This document shows, piece after piece, positions 1 to 12,900 of a DNA stretch of 64,000 nt. The translations under genes and the position numbers were made by a program. The number at the start of each line of letters is the position of its first letter. The first letter of the stretch is position 1. Under the pieces are notes generated by a model. That model made no database searches and was not told where the DNA came from. It saw only the letters and a program-made list of their open reading frames with translations. Source of the DNA: Stichopus chloronotus (lineage: Eukaryota > Echinodermata > Holothuroidea > Aspidochirotida > Stichopodidae). Location: assembly GCA_021234535.1 (NCBI GenBank), contig CM037842.1, positions 27,682,189 to 27,746,188 of the forward strand, given 5' to 3'.

Positions 1-126
1 GCATTTGAATTCCCAGCTGAAGGTCAAAGAAATTACTACGGTGGTGATCGCGCACCTACGTATGGATTTGTTAGTGGGTGCAGTTGCAAACCCCATCGAT
101 ATTTCAAGAAAAGACAAAGTGGGTGA
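1..126 (+). CDS. Possible 3'-terminal coding exon of a gene entering from the left edge (partial)
   Basis: Frame 1 is open from the first base to a TGA at 124-126. It gives 41 residues with a coding-like excess of G at the first codon position (about 12 of 42 codons). The tail is Cys- and Lys-rich, containing SGCSCKPHRYFKKRQSG. I do not recognise the protein, and the left end is cut by the window, so the true exon start is unknown. It could be the end of a gene lying mostly outside the window or a chance open frame; 41 codons are not decisive alone. No partner exon can be seen. Confidence 0.28.
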   Translation, partial: AFEFPAEGQRNYYGGDRAPTYGFVSGCSCKPHRYFKKRQSG

Positions 127-3100
127 AATTCGTCAATGACAGCTAGCAGGTCATGCCTAGAGGATAGCGTTTTACCATCCAAAGTAACTGATATTTAACT
201 TTATCGATCAAGGCATTATTACATGTCTGTTTTGACACCAATGGCAAAGCCTCCAGATGAAAGGGCCGTGAGTATCTTTTACTTTCTTAGAAAGTTCCTA
301 CATCAATGACATTATATTGATAATTTAATGTCGTTTCATGCTAAACGCCAGCTTGTTATCTTTATTTTGCTTTCGGGGAAAGGAGGTGCAAAACTTTCTA
401 CTCATTGTCATTAAATGCTTTTCTTGCGTAGTAAAACATTAGTTTCACAGAAAGGAAACGTACCAGTGTCTGCATGATCTCATCTGGTGTTGACGAATGG
501 ACAAATGGATAAATGGTATGTCATGAACAGCTACGGGAATGTCATAATTATGTAACGGGATATCGTCTATCACTTGAAACTTGTTTGACTGTAAACTTTA
601 TTGTCATAAGTGAGTTAATCTTGAGAGACAATAGGCATGAGGATATATTATTGCCACCTCCATAGGACGTCCATATTTGTTGGTGAACTTCTGAACATAT
701 GAAAGTTGCTTGAACTCAACAGTTGATTGATAAACAAGATTAGACTTTCCCTACTGTTTTACTCGGAGTTAAAGGTACGTGATCTGTGGATCAAACGATA
801 GTTAAAGTCAACAAAGTTCAGAAACTGGAAAGAAAAAAAAAGGAAACGATAAAAATTTCCAGATATAACGTTTACGACCTTGATTAAACTTCGACTCCGA
901 ATTACACTCTTCATGGATCTCAAGGTAAATAAATGATCTTTCTTGTTCTGCCGAGCGTCAAAATATTGCTTCGTTTCTACGAAGCCGAGATCTTGAAATA
1001 CGTATAACGAAAAACAGACATCTACGTAAGATGTGGATAGGTAACTCGTTACCTTAGGTGATTTGTGACGTATTATCAATTGTACCAGTGGTCCTTCAAA
1101 CTTTTCACCTTGTCTTAAAGGTGAAATGGAGAGATTTGATTTTTTGAGATTGATTTGAGTTGTTATAAATTTTCCTTCTCGACGGTATATGTCCGGATAT
1201 AATCCCTCGTTGACACAACTGTGATCCTGAATTACGTTTGGGCTGCACCTTCTTAGGTGCTGTACCCGGTAGTACACTCTAACGTTTATTCAAAGCGATC
1301 GTGCGGTATTCAAAGTTAAGCAATTCATTTATACGTAATTTAATATGTGTGAATAATACGGTAACCGTAATTTGCCATGTTTACCTATCGTTTCATCTGG
1401 ATGTCGATATTCGGTCTACCGGCATCATGCTGTATGATTGACACCTCCATTTTGTATTAATTCACCTTGCTTTAATCTATTGATGAACCGGTAACCGTTT
1501 AATCGTAGAATTGAAAATTGTACTGTGTGCAATTTTAACGTTGCTACAATAACCTCAGTTGTTAATCTTCTGATTGGGGGATTTGCCGTATTGTCAACAA
1601 GTGTCGGCGGTACATCGACAGCAGTTGCCGCTTTACCGTCATGTATGTGTAAAAAACACCGGTTACCGTCTCTACTTAATAGCAATTGCTTTATAACAAG
1701 TGAGTCGTTGTTGAATCTTTTGTAATTTAATGTAATATGAAGATAGTGACTTACAAATTACACATAAAATAAATTTGTTTGCAGTTGCATTGCCACAATC
1801 AAAATAAAATGGAGAAATTTCTTTGCCAGTTTCTTTTTTGACTTATGTGTTTGTTTCTTTTTTAAATCTTAAGTGAATAGTTCCCAACTCTCAACACAAA
1901 AACAATATTTCATAAGTGTATGAATATCGTACTTTGCAAAATGACCCATTTAATTAAAATATTACAATGTTTACAACATTCATAGCATTTCCCTTTAAAG
2001 ACTGCTCGACAAAATACAATACTCGCAAGGTGTTACATCAAAATAAGAAACTGAAACTGAAGTCTCTCAGCTCTTCGACTGTATCGTTTCCTTTCCGGTC
2101 AAGTATGCTCCTCCATATCACACAAACACAAAAACTGAAAAAGAAAAATTACACTTTTAATAAGACTGCTAAAGTACCGTATCATTTATTCTCTTGTATT
2201 TGTGATTCCTTATACAATTCCAACCTATTAAAAAAAAAAAACATTTTTCGTAGTACCACTGCTATGCTTTTTCTTTCTTATCATGATACCACATGGCTGC
2301 AAAGGCCCCCATGACGATAACTGAGAAACATGAAATGAATTAGAAGAAAAATGTGGTTACGGTAAACGCTCTTATGGAAGCAATGGTTTGTAAAGCTAAG
2401 TTCTCAGTTACATGGCCTACACTTTACCTTCCGCTTGAAATGGGCGTAGACCATGTAACGGAACGCACAGCGTATTCGAGGGCTAAACCATTTCTCTCAG
2501 TTTACGTAGTAAGTTAACACTCGACTTGCCTAGAAGTCTTGACGGAGAAATCAAAACATCCTGAACGACTCTAAACGAAAGGAAAATCAAAATGCACGGT
2601 CCTCACAAACAACTTCAGAGCACAAAACCATGATCGGCAGGCGCCTATAAGGTAGCCTACATGTGTTTCACCCATCCTGTTCTATGTCATATATACTAAC
2701 TGACCGTACCAAGGAGTTCATATAGGCAACGTTTACGCGTTCGATCACACACCTGTATGTGAATATTCGGGATTCCGTTTTAGAAGGTCACGTATCCTGT
2801 ACTTCACAAGTGACATTGAAATCCTATCATCCTTTGTAATATTTGAACAAATCTGTTGTCATTGTAAGAAATTTAGATTTCATATTAAAATAAAGATATA
2901 TGTTTAATTTATTGCTTATCGCGTTTATAACCTTACAATCTCTGAATGAACGAAATTTCATGATCTTTAATCTTGGGGGTAATGATTGACCTACAATATT
3001 CAGACGTTTCCAAAAGGAAATAACTACACGTTCACATTTTTTGGTGACTGATTAATCATGTCAACTGTGTCATTATGATCAGCATATTGTAACAAATGTC

Positions 3101-4700
3101 CCATGTAAATGACATGTCTGGTATTGGTCTACTTTTATTAGGTAAACTGGAATAAAGAATATGTCAATAAATTATGACCCGGCTGTAGGAATAACAGGGA
3201 AGAATTACTTTTTATTTTAAGGTAGGTGGTTTTATTTTTGTTTTATTCATTGTTTTTCATAAACATCATAGTTACATATTACTTGTAATAAATAATTTCA
3301 ATGGAAATAATTTTTTGTAGTAAGGGCGTCTATTTTTGTGAGGAAAAGAGAGATTAAAATCAGCAAGGAAAGCAATTGATATGTCATTGAGTAGAAGTAA
3401 TGCTAGAAGACTATTATTCGTCTTGCAATTCTTCGTTAACATCGTTCGGGTAATTGTCCCGCTATATCACATCTTGTTGTTGTCAGCTATTACGACATCG
3501 AACTTTTCAAACGAGTGGGAATCAAGCAGTGTTTATGCACAGAGGTCTCGTTTTTATTTAGCTTTTTCCAGTGAATAAGCAGAATTAGGGTCATGTGGCC
3601 TCTATTAAAACGAGTGAAGGATTTGCTGCAAATTTACATGTTCGTGTAATCTTTTTTCATAATTTTCTGAGCATATTGGAAAGTTTTGTCCCACATTTCG
3701 AACTTTTTTTATGAGCTGTGTGATTGACGTGTCAGATCTAGGATGAAAACAAGCACCGATTGCCCCTTTACCTGGGGGCCTAACAATAAAGTTCTGTAGA
3801 GAGTTGTATTGTGAAAGCTCAAGTTGAGTCCTTGGTTAAATTCAGCACCGGGGATTTTAATTCAGACCACAAAGTACGCATACTGGTAATTACTGGCGAC
3901 TTAAGCTTGCTTCTGTTATTTATGACTCTTGTTCTGAGATATCCCGCACAACGGTTGTGTACTGTTGGCCCACTCACGTACCGATTTGTATGCATAACTA
4001 AAATAAACCTACATGTTAACACCTGCCTGGAGGGTAAGTTCCCACACTGAGTCGCCTGCTCGCATAGTTTTTTCGGAAGCCATAATTGGGTTTTCCATTG
4101 GCTCCGAGGCAAATATTTGTCTGAAAATGATCATGATTGACGTAATTACCCGTGAGAAAAAATCGTTGAGAATTGACATTTTTATGTTTCCAAGCATTAT
4201 CTGATCGAGATAAAGTTGTTATGTCATCAAACAGTCACATGTCCATTGGCCTCATGAAGTTAAAATTTCCATGCCGAATTTCCTACACCATAAACAGTCA
4301 GCCTCTCCAACCTCACTCTTGCTTTGTTTTAGTGAGGTTCTACTTGTTGCAAAAGCGGCTTCACCTATGTTCAGGTTTATCAACTCATGCTGTATTGATC
4401 CACATAATCAAGTAAACAACGATTTCATAAAGTAGTTTAGGTGTGTAATTCAAATGCCTATGCTTTCTTGAGATTTATGCAGGGCAGCAGCTGTAGGCCT
4501 GGTCACATCTTCACTGGGTGTGAAGGTAAAAACCATCCGACTGGCTGGTTGTTTTTCCAACTATGTGGCAACCCCACCCTGATTATTTCAGACACTGGGG
4601 ACTTTCTTAGTAGGGGGTGAAGAATGAAAGGAAGTCTTCAGGAATGGGGCATTATCAGCTGAGACAAACAAATTATCAGCAAAACAAACGAAAAATCTTG
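127..4700. other. Non-coding, AT-rich flank; no gene supported
   Basis: I see no exon or named repeat that I can defend here. A reverse frame is open for 172 codons at 759-1277, but it has no recognisable motif, is rich in F, S, R and N as expected from AT-rich noise, and has no supporting neighbours. The stretch 1370-1700 has repeated GGTAACCG-like words. A strong stem-loop lies at 2404-2460 and is listed separately. Several AATAAA-like signals occur (for example near 1766 and 1804), which would fit a 3' flank of a gene ending at the left edge, but this is weak. Confidence 0.4.
2405..2459. repeat. Short inverted repeat (stem-loop)
   Basis: GTTACATGGCCTAC is followed, after about 25 bases, by GTAGACCATGTAAC. 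The arms pair at 13 of 14 positions, and the one mismatch becomes a G:U pair in RNA. It may be the remnant of a palindromic MITE; nothing else in the flank shows what it does. Confidence 0.55.
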
Positions 4701-4719
4701 GGGGGAGTAATGACAGGAT

Positions 4720-4910
4720 TAAGCAGAGAGCCACCATTGTGTGGTGTGGCGCGTGCAAGAAAATTTTGGCTTTTCTAACCCCCAGATGGCTGGACTTCCC
4801 CTGTCTACTTCAGCTGCATGGAGCCAGCTTTGAAATATGGATATCATGTCTGCAATTCCTTAATTCATCAGAAAAGAAAAATCAACCCCTGAAAAATGGT
4901 AATGCATTTA
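4720..4910 (+). repeat. Dispersed ~200-bp repeat, family R200, copy 1
   Basis: This copy has the family core: a CGTGCAAGAAAATTTTGGC segment, a short C tract followed by AGATGG, a block ending in an ACCCAGC-like word, then TATCATGTCTGCAATTCC. At least eleven copies or fragments occur in the window, on both strands. No open frame, RT motif or tRNA-like A/B box was seen, so the class (SINE, MITE or satellite fragment) is undecided. Confidence 0.75.
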
Positions 4911-4949
4911 GAACTACACAGGAACACTGATATTTAGATTTTTTTAAGG

Positions 4950-5940
4950 GGGTGGAGAGATTGTCTGAAGTTTGTTTTTGACTAATCAGCGACATCTAAG
5001 AGGAGTGAGATCATTAGTTGGCAAGGCGCGTACAAGAATATTTGGCTTTTCAAAATTCCCAGATGGCAGGAAACGTAACCTAGCGCCGGGTGTAATTGAG
5101 CTGAATGTACCCAGCGTTGAAATATGAATATCATGTCTGCAATTCCTCAATTCATGTGAAAAAGAAAACCAGTCTATTACAAGTGGCAGTATATCATGGT
5201 TTTTTTTTAGATGGTACAAGAATCACAGTAAAATTACGCATCATCTTCTCTTATTTTTTTTCTTTTGAATAATTGACAAATTCCTTTTTCTTACACACGT
5301 TTGGTTCATCGGTGCCTAGGTTGTTTTTTTTTGGGGGGGGGGGAGGGCGGGGAATTACGGGGTGGTTTATTTTTGGAATTTTGTTTGTGACTAGCTGGCG
5401 CGACTACTATCTAAGCGGAGGGCGACAATTGTTGGCGGGGAGTGCCAAAGGAAACTTTGGCTGTTCAAAAGCTTTAGATGGACGGAAACGGCACTTGTCG
5501 GGTGTAGCCTACGTAAACTGCATGTACCCAAGATTGAAATACGGGTATCATGTCTGCAATTAATCATTTCGTACGGGCAGAAAAAAATCAATTTATTAAA
5601 ATAGGTAATAAGAATCAGTGTTTCAAAGGTGATACATGAGTATACGAATTCTCTTTCATTTTTTTTTTTTTTGGAGTTCTTCACAAACATTTTTTGATAA
5701 ACACTTTGACGCACCGGCGCTCAGAAATTGTGGTGAGGCAGAGATTGTCTGAACTTATTATTTTGTTTTTTACTAACTAGCATGGTTACGATCTAAGCGC
5801 AGCTCCACACTGGTTGGCGCAGAGCGTGTAAGAAAATTTTGGCTTTTCAAAACTTCCAATCGGCACTTCCCGGGTGTACTTGAGCTGTACATACTGTACC
5901 CAGCTTTAAAATGGATCTAATGTTATGTTTTCTCAATTAA
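4950..5940 (+). repeat. Tandem cluster of three R200 copies (period ~390 bp)
   Basis: Three further R200 copies centre at about 5080, 5480 and 5850, all on the + strand. The spacer is also repeated: each copy is preceded by a GATTGTCTGAA or TTTGTGACTA-like segment and followed by a T-rich tract. The arrangement is therefore a degenerate tandem of a roughly 390-bp unit rather than independent insertions. The unit at 5330-5345 carries an 11-G tract. Confidence 0.7.
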
Positions 5941-6049
5941 AGATTAAAGGTAAAAATAATTTGGATTGATCTTGAATATTTGTGCTATTGTCATATCCAA
6001 AAACTTAATTCAACTACTTTTAGTCTGTAATGATAGCAAGTTTTTTCAG

Positions 6050-6068
6050 AGAGAGAGAGAGAGAGAGA
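6050..6068. repeat. (GA)n microsatellite
   Basis: Uninterrupted GA dinucleotide run of about nine units. Confidence 0.9.
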
Positions 6069-6910
6069 AATTATTCAACTACACCAGGTAACCTTCAAAA
6101 CAAAATCTGGTGCAATATTTTGCACTTGTTACTATCAACTTATCCCTCGTAACTTACAATTCCAGTGAAGTTACAACAGTTTCACTATCAGGAGATTAGT
6201 ATTTTCATTACTTTTCTACAACCAACGATAATTGCATAGTAACGTACAAAGCTAGTTCTTGTATCAAAAACTTGACGAGAAAAAAAATATGCTATTAATT
6301 ATTTTGATGGATGGGGAAAGTTACCACGTAACCGTAGGCACAATCTGGTGCAGAAGTGCTAGTAGGCATCTTTGAGCTAGTCTGAGATATGAAAATTCCA
6401 ACTGGTATGTCAATTTCATTAGGGCAATAGGGATGATTACATGTTAATTCATTATATGCCGATATACTAATAACGAAAAACAAAAAACTCATGCAAGTAG
6501 GTGTGCCTGTAGGAATCACAAAATCTCTTGGCTGGCTTGTTTGCTTTTTTTTTATTTCTCTGGCTTCCATCATACTTTTATACTTCTTTTTAGTTGCTTA
6601 GTATTTTGTAATTCTGTTTTTCTTCTTTTGTCCACAAGTTTTTTTTTTTCTAATCTACACATGAACAATAGAATTTGAAGTTGACGGTAAACCACACGCT
6701 AGCGGTAATAGTTTACGTAACATAAGTGTTCTACCTTGTTCGTTGATTTTTGGTTCTGAAGAAATGTGTATCATGGTATGGGATTAGCGATGTTCAGCAT
6801 ACCATGCATGCTATACATTGCACAGTGCATGCACTAGCCACTAAGCCTACTCAGAAAGTTCGCAGATCCCATAAACGCCTCGGCACGTCAGTAATCGTGC
6901 CATAGAAACA

Positions 6911-6970
6911 ATGGCTCAGTCATCAGATTCAGAAATTAAGAAGATTGTTGTCGGTTCACGTAAAAGTGAG
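6911..6970 (+). CDS. HMBS: HMBS exon 1 (N-terminus)
   Basis: Twenty codons from ATG to VGSRKSE, ending GAG|GTGAGA in phase 0. It contains the substrate/cofactor-binding Arg of the conserved G-[TS]-R-K-S motif. The upstream 60 bases hold a CACGTCAG word resembling a CRE, but no TATA box is evident. Only one first exon was seen, so there is no sign of separate housekeeping and erythroid starts as in vertebrates. Confidence 0.93.
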
Positions 6971-9900
6971 GTGAGAAGATACGCAGAACTTCCCAGAAGT
7001 CTTTCTTTTTCAATTACAGAATAGGCCAAGGTGGCAAAGTTTAATAGGCTATGTTACAGTATGTAGTCAAGGCCTAACGTCATGGAAGCTGCTTGTTTCG
7101 CCGGGCGCTGTTTTGCCTCATCACCGTTTCTTCCTACCTGTTAAATACCGTTTCGCTCTACTTGTGTGCTGTATGTAGACTGTAATCAATATGGCATCAC
7201 AGTGGGTGATAATCGTGTAAACCAAACTTTACCACAACATTACTGTAGTTTTACTCTCATGTTTCGGGGCCAGACCAGAAGGGTTGCCTTGCGCGCAAGT
7301 TCTGGCCCGTGAGCATCCTCCTTGAATTCGGCATCTAGCCGCGCAAGAGCCTACTAGCCGCTTGATCTGGCCGCGCACGCTGGAGAAAGTAGTCGCGGCC
7401 GCTGTTGAAAGTACCGTCTCGAAATCCTTTGAATTCATTGGTAGCCTATTCGATTTCAGTGGTTGCATATATGCATGAAGTTGAACCCGCCAAATTTGTG
7501 TACGGTAAAGTTACTGTTCCTTCAGCAGCTTCGGATCATCATTCAGTTCAACCGCGCATATTTCTGTGAAACTGAGCTTGGGCCGCACAAGAGCTAAAAA
7601 TCTGTATTCACTTGCCTGCAGGGAATGAAAACTTTCCAGTCTGGTTTCGGGGTAGTGCACTGTTGACATAGCATACAACAGTAATAGTACAGTACTACTG
7701 TTTAGGCTAAGGTGTAATGTATTGTGATATTTTGTACAATAATGTGATACAGAATTAAAGGCTAGTCTAGGTGCGACGTTTGATCTCGTGCCCCACGAGA
7801 AACTTCTCCACTGTTTGGAAAATGATTTTGTATCACCAGCACTGTGCTGCAGTACCGTCTCGTCCAAAGATGGCACTCGTCCACGTCCAAATTGCCTATC
7901 ATCATCCACAACTCGTCTACTCCTTCCACACTTTGTGCACCCAAAACCCCCTACTTTGCAGCCAACTGGAAGTAGCAAACTTGTCTGTTAAGCTTGTAAC
8001 AATGTATTTGTCCCTGCGGACGGAAAATCGTCCTGCGCTAAAGGGATTGGATTTGCAATAGCGGCAGTGATTTTGACTAGATCTGCAAACAGGAAGGCTC
8101 TTGTATGTTGATATGTGAGGGCTGAATAAAGTACTGTAGGTGTGAGTGAGTTTTCTCTTAAAACCATACAGATATTATCGAGTAATCCTCAACATAAACA
8201 TGAACTACATTTGCCACATCCTTATGGTAGCCTAACATTGGAATGTAAGAGTGACATGTCAGCCTGTACCATTTTTTTTTCCCGAACATGGCAACCTCAG
8301 TAGTTAGTATTGATCTTGATTGGCAAACTACCTGTACGAGTGGCAGTGCACTGTGACTCTTTTCGATATTGTTCAAAGGAGGCCGATTTAAGATCCACAT
8401 TCATGTGCAGTAATTCAAAGTTATGACGATTTTGTTAAAATGATCTTTGAAAATTGCAATTTTGGTGAAAGCCTACCCAAGGTTGTGGTATTCCCCAACC
8501 TTATTTATATAAATTGTGTCGAGTATTCCACTGTTAGTAATTAGAAAAGTTTGCCCGCCAAGGCAGGTAATGTCGGAATATGTACAGTAGTAGTAGTGTA
8601 AAACAAATCTATTTTGATAACTCTACGTAGCATTTGAAGGTGAACTTGGCCCAAGGTTGGCAAACCTTGCGCAATTTCCCGCGAACACCGACTGGGGCGA
8701 TTGAAAATCTTCCCAGTTCCCGCTACCAATGAGAATAGCTGTAACAAGCTAAACTCCTCCATTTGCATTCATCACAAAAATGGAAAATATTCTAATGTGA
8801 AACATATCGTCCACTAACTCGTAACCACAACCCCCTTCCTCTATAATGCTGATGATAACCGTGGCTACATTTCAGTTAAGTCAGGAAAAAAGCAGAAGCT
8901 ACAGCTAGGTCTAGAAACAGCGGTTGGCAAGAGACTCTGACTCACTATCCCTAGCACCTTTAACGTTGAACATCAAGACAACATGAAAACGTTGCTAAAT
9001 GTCCAAATACATTTTATCGTTGATATTTGGTCAAAGAAGTCAGATAATCCAGTTAATTCCACAAGTTGTAATCCAGTTGATGTTGAATTTTTAGATTTCC
9101 AGGAAGCCTTCAACAAGGTCACTCATAGTCGCTTGCCACTTAAGTTGCAAGGTCTGGGTATTGGTGGTCGGTTTTGCGGAGCTGGATTAAGGATTGGTTT
9201 TGTGATCGTAAGCAGAGAGCAGGACTATTCCTTGGCCACATGTTTGATTGGGCAACTGTTTCTACTGGTGTGCCTCAGGGTTTTGTTCTTGGTTCTTTGT
9301 TATTTCTGGCATGTAATGTGTTAATGATCTGGACAATTAGTTCTTCGGTCAAGAAATTTGTTACAAAAATTAACTCTGATGTTTTTTTGCTGAACAAGAT
9401 AATGAGCATGTTCAAAGTGATCCTTCTAGTGGTCTGAAGATTGCAAATGCCGTTCAACATCGACAAATTTATTTAAAGTAATGCATATTGGTCATAGAAA
9501 TCCCAAGATTAGCTATAGCCTCGGTGGTATTAGTCCAATTTAAAAATGATATTGGCATTGTTGTAGATTCTTCTGTTAAACCTAGGCAGTGTGCAGAGGT
9601 GGCTAGGAAATTTGGAAACCCAATTCTAGGTATGATTAGACAGAACTTCAAATTTCCTCATAAGGATATTGTTATGACGTGCTACCGGTAGGAACAGTTG
9701 ATTAGGCCCCATCTGGAGTATGCTATGCAGACTTGTAATTCGGATTTTCAAAAGACGAATATATTTTGGAAGAAGTTCAGAAAAGAGCCGCTACAGTAGG
9801 CTGATTATTTCTGTGAGAGGTGTCAGTTAGGATGACAGATTACAAATACTAAATCTTACATCCTTTGAGCTTAGATGTCTTTGTGGTGATTGACAGTGAC

Positions 9901-12900
9901 TTAGAATGTTTTCTGCAATTTTCACCATTTTTGCATTTTCAACCTGGCTGAAAACAGAGCACAAGTACAGTACAGTACTGTATAATAGAATTTATGCAAG
10001 TTAACTAACTTGAAGCTACGGTACAATACTGCAAAGATGAAGCACCCTTGAGTGCATGTACAGATCTCAAGCATATTTCACACAATTGGTCAGAATGCAC
10101 ACAGTCCATGGACAAAAGTCCGTGGACATCTTACTTGACTACCTTAGATTAATTTACTGTAGATTAACTTAAAACTTAGATTTTCCTAGCTAAGAGCACC
10201 TTAGAGACCTACTTAGCTGTAATCAGGATTCTGGTTCCTATAGTCTGTTGTAATTCCTACAGAGGAACATGGGTGATTATTTTTAACAGTGTGGGCAGCT
10301 GTCAGTCAGCCCATGAATAGACAACTCCCTCAGACAATAGCCCCCCCTGAAAATTTCCCCTTGGACAACCCCCCTCCCCTGGTAAATTCCCACCCAAGCC
10401 ATTCTCAACCCAGAGAATTTCACCTCGGACAACCCATCCTGACAATTCCTTCAGGAAAAGGTTAGTGTTAAAGAATAGGTTAGAGAATCGTCAGGGGAAA
10501 TCGATGGGGAGAGGATTATCTGGGAAGCAATCAGATTATTTTACAGTCTGCAATTTGACAGCAAAGAGTTGCAAAGCTGCAGGTTTAAACAAAATGTTTT
10601 TTTTTTCTTTTTTTGGCAGCTGGCAATGATTCAGACTAACACAGTTATAGAAGAACTACAAAAGCATTTTCCAAAGGTGGAATTTGAAATTGGTAAGTTG
10701 CTGTTTTCTTGGCTTATGACAGTCTGGAAGATGCTTGTCACACCTTCAGTGTGATACCTGAAGGCAGTGTCCCAGTGTGGGTATAGACCAACAGTACACC
10801 AGCTAGTTACCTTTATGCAGGAGAAAGTTACTTTGTCTTGTGTAATGAGATCAACCCATTGCATTCAGGTCAGTGGGCAGACTCTGCTACTCCGGATTGC
10901 ACACTGAAAACAAGTTTTCAGTTTGTTACAAGGAAAACATTCTGAAGCATCCTTCTGTGTGCTGCTTAATGTCAACTACTACAGTCTAATCAAAGTGGGT
11001 CCCCATGTTTGAATCATGAGTGCAGCCATGTAGAATGAGTACGTAATGAACACAAAGAATAAAGTGACGTACTGTAGAATGTCTCGTTGCATGCTGTGGA
11101 AGCAATATAGATTACATTGTCAGCTCTTTACACAAATATTCAAATCCATCACCTATTTACACCCCCTCTTCCTCAAACCAGAAGTGACCAGAAGTGACCA
11201 GACACTCACTATAAACCATAGGCACCCCAGTTTGCTTTGGTTTTATTTTTTTGTTTTTATTAAAGAAAACAGAAAAAAAAAGATACACTGTACATTTTCT
11301 CACATTTCAGTAACCGTGGGAATACGATAGCTTCAGTCAAAATGAGATGTCCTTCAACTTGTATTAGATCTGCAACATGGAAGTCTACATTCAAGTTTAA
11401 GATGGTGAGGTCGACTTGGTCGAACACACATCTGTGTTTTTTACCTTGATTCAAATCTTCAACACAAAATTTGTTAACTGATCCAGTTTTTCTTCTTAAA
11501 ACTTATTTAACGTCGATTCCTACCAGGGAAGAATCTTTGACTCGTATTGGCCCATTAGTCAGGTGATCATGCATTATCCTTCAGTTAAAGCACGTTCCAG
11601 TGTTTATTAACCTTTCAGTGGTACATAATCATCTTAATTTTACTGCAGTCTTAAACTTTTCTCGCTCAGGAAACCCTCTGCGGTGTGTCCTGTCGTAAGT
11701 TTTATATGTCAAGTTGGCATGGGGAAAAAGTGCTTTAAGGTCATTTGTAACATTACCCTTCAATGTTACTCTTTGCTGTCATGTTGCAGTCACCATGGAA
11801 ACCATCGGTGACTTTGTCCAGGACAAACCTCTGGCAAACATCGGTCAGTCAAACCTGTTCACGAAGGAACTCGAGAAGGCACTGGCGACATCGAAAGTAG
11901 ATATGTTGGTTCATTCGATGAAGGACCTGCCATCCAATTTACCAGAAGGAATGGTTATTGCCGCAGTTTATAAGTAAGTGAAGTGTAAGAAACTTCTTCT
12001 CATGAATAGTCTGTATGTCAACTGACATGCATGGCAATCAAGCTGAATGGGGTCAAAGGTCAGGGTGGGATGTACTGTACATGGCATCAGGATAATACCA
12101 AAGCCACCTTCTCCTGTCGTAAGGCATTCCGATTCAAAGTAATCACTGGTCTCAATGGCATTTTGTAATATGAAATACTGTAATGTGCTAATGGTAATGA
12201 AAAACTGAACTTCACATCACAATGGTGTACAGTTTAATACTACTGTACACTTCACATTAGTCCTTGCATAATAAGCCATAACTGTAGGGTGAGAAAGGCA
12301 TTGACTCATCACCCCAGACAGCTGTAATTCTCCAAACCACTTCCTGTACGTCTAGCCTCTCCTATGGTATGTCTTAAACTCCTAGTTGTCGGTGATTGTA
12401 TTTCTTTGTCTCTGCTGCACTAGACTGCAGGCCCATAGACAGACCAATCAATTTGGGAGAGCACTTCAGCATTGAACTTTTGCACCCTATCTGGGGGGGG
12501 GGGGGAAGGATCTCCAAAAATCTTTTGCCATTTTCAAGGGTTCCAGATCATGCAAATGGTGTGAGATTTTCCATCTTATCCTGTATTTGTATTCTAAAAG
12601 AGACAGGACCTTATTGCAAAAGTTTTAAATTTGAATTTTTTTGGGAGGAGGGCAGATTGGCATCCCCATTACCCCACCCCAGGGCTACGTGCCTGCTGTA
12701 GTGAATCAGTGGCATGGCATCTGTACATGTTGTGTTTTACTATACAGTACATGTGCACTGTAATGAAACAAGTATGGTAGCCACTGAGATGGTTTTTCTG
12801 TTATGTGATATAGCAGCCAAGTTGATGATACTTTCAGCCCACTCTCATAGGTAGTCTGTTTTAAGTATGGAGGTAATTTGTTGATGTCATTGTTTTAGTG

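Larger units (their letters stand above)
6971..10619 (+). other. HMBS intron 1 (3.65 kb)
   Basis: Begins GTGAGA and ends in a T-rich tract followed by GGCAG. It contains a degenerate CR1-like reverse transcriptase (about 8940-9795) and a G/C-tract repeat at 10318-10505. A reverse frame open at 7511-7978 has no family I recognise and is treated as spurious. Confidence 0.9.

Noticed and set aside
759..1277. 172-codon open frame on the reverse strand
   Set aside because: No ATG-supported family, no splice context, composition typical of AT-rich random frames.
7511..7978. 155-codon reverse-strand frame with a CTKCGRSRR segment, overlapped by forward frames
   Set aside because: Lies in HMBS intron 1 and has no recognisable domain; all frames in this CpG-richer stretch are open, so it is probably composition.
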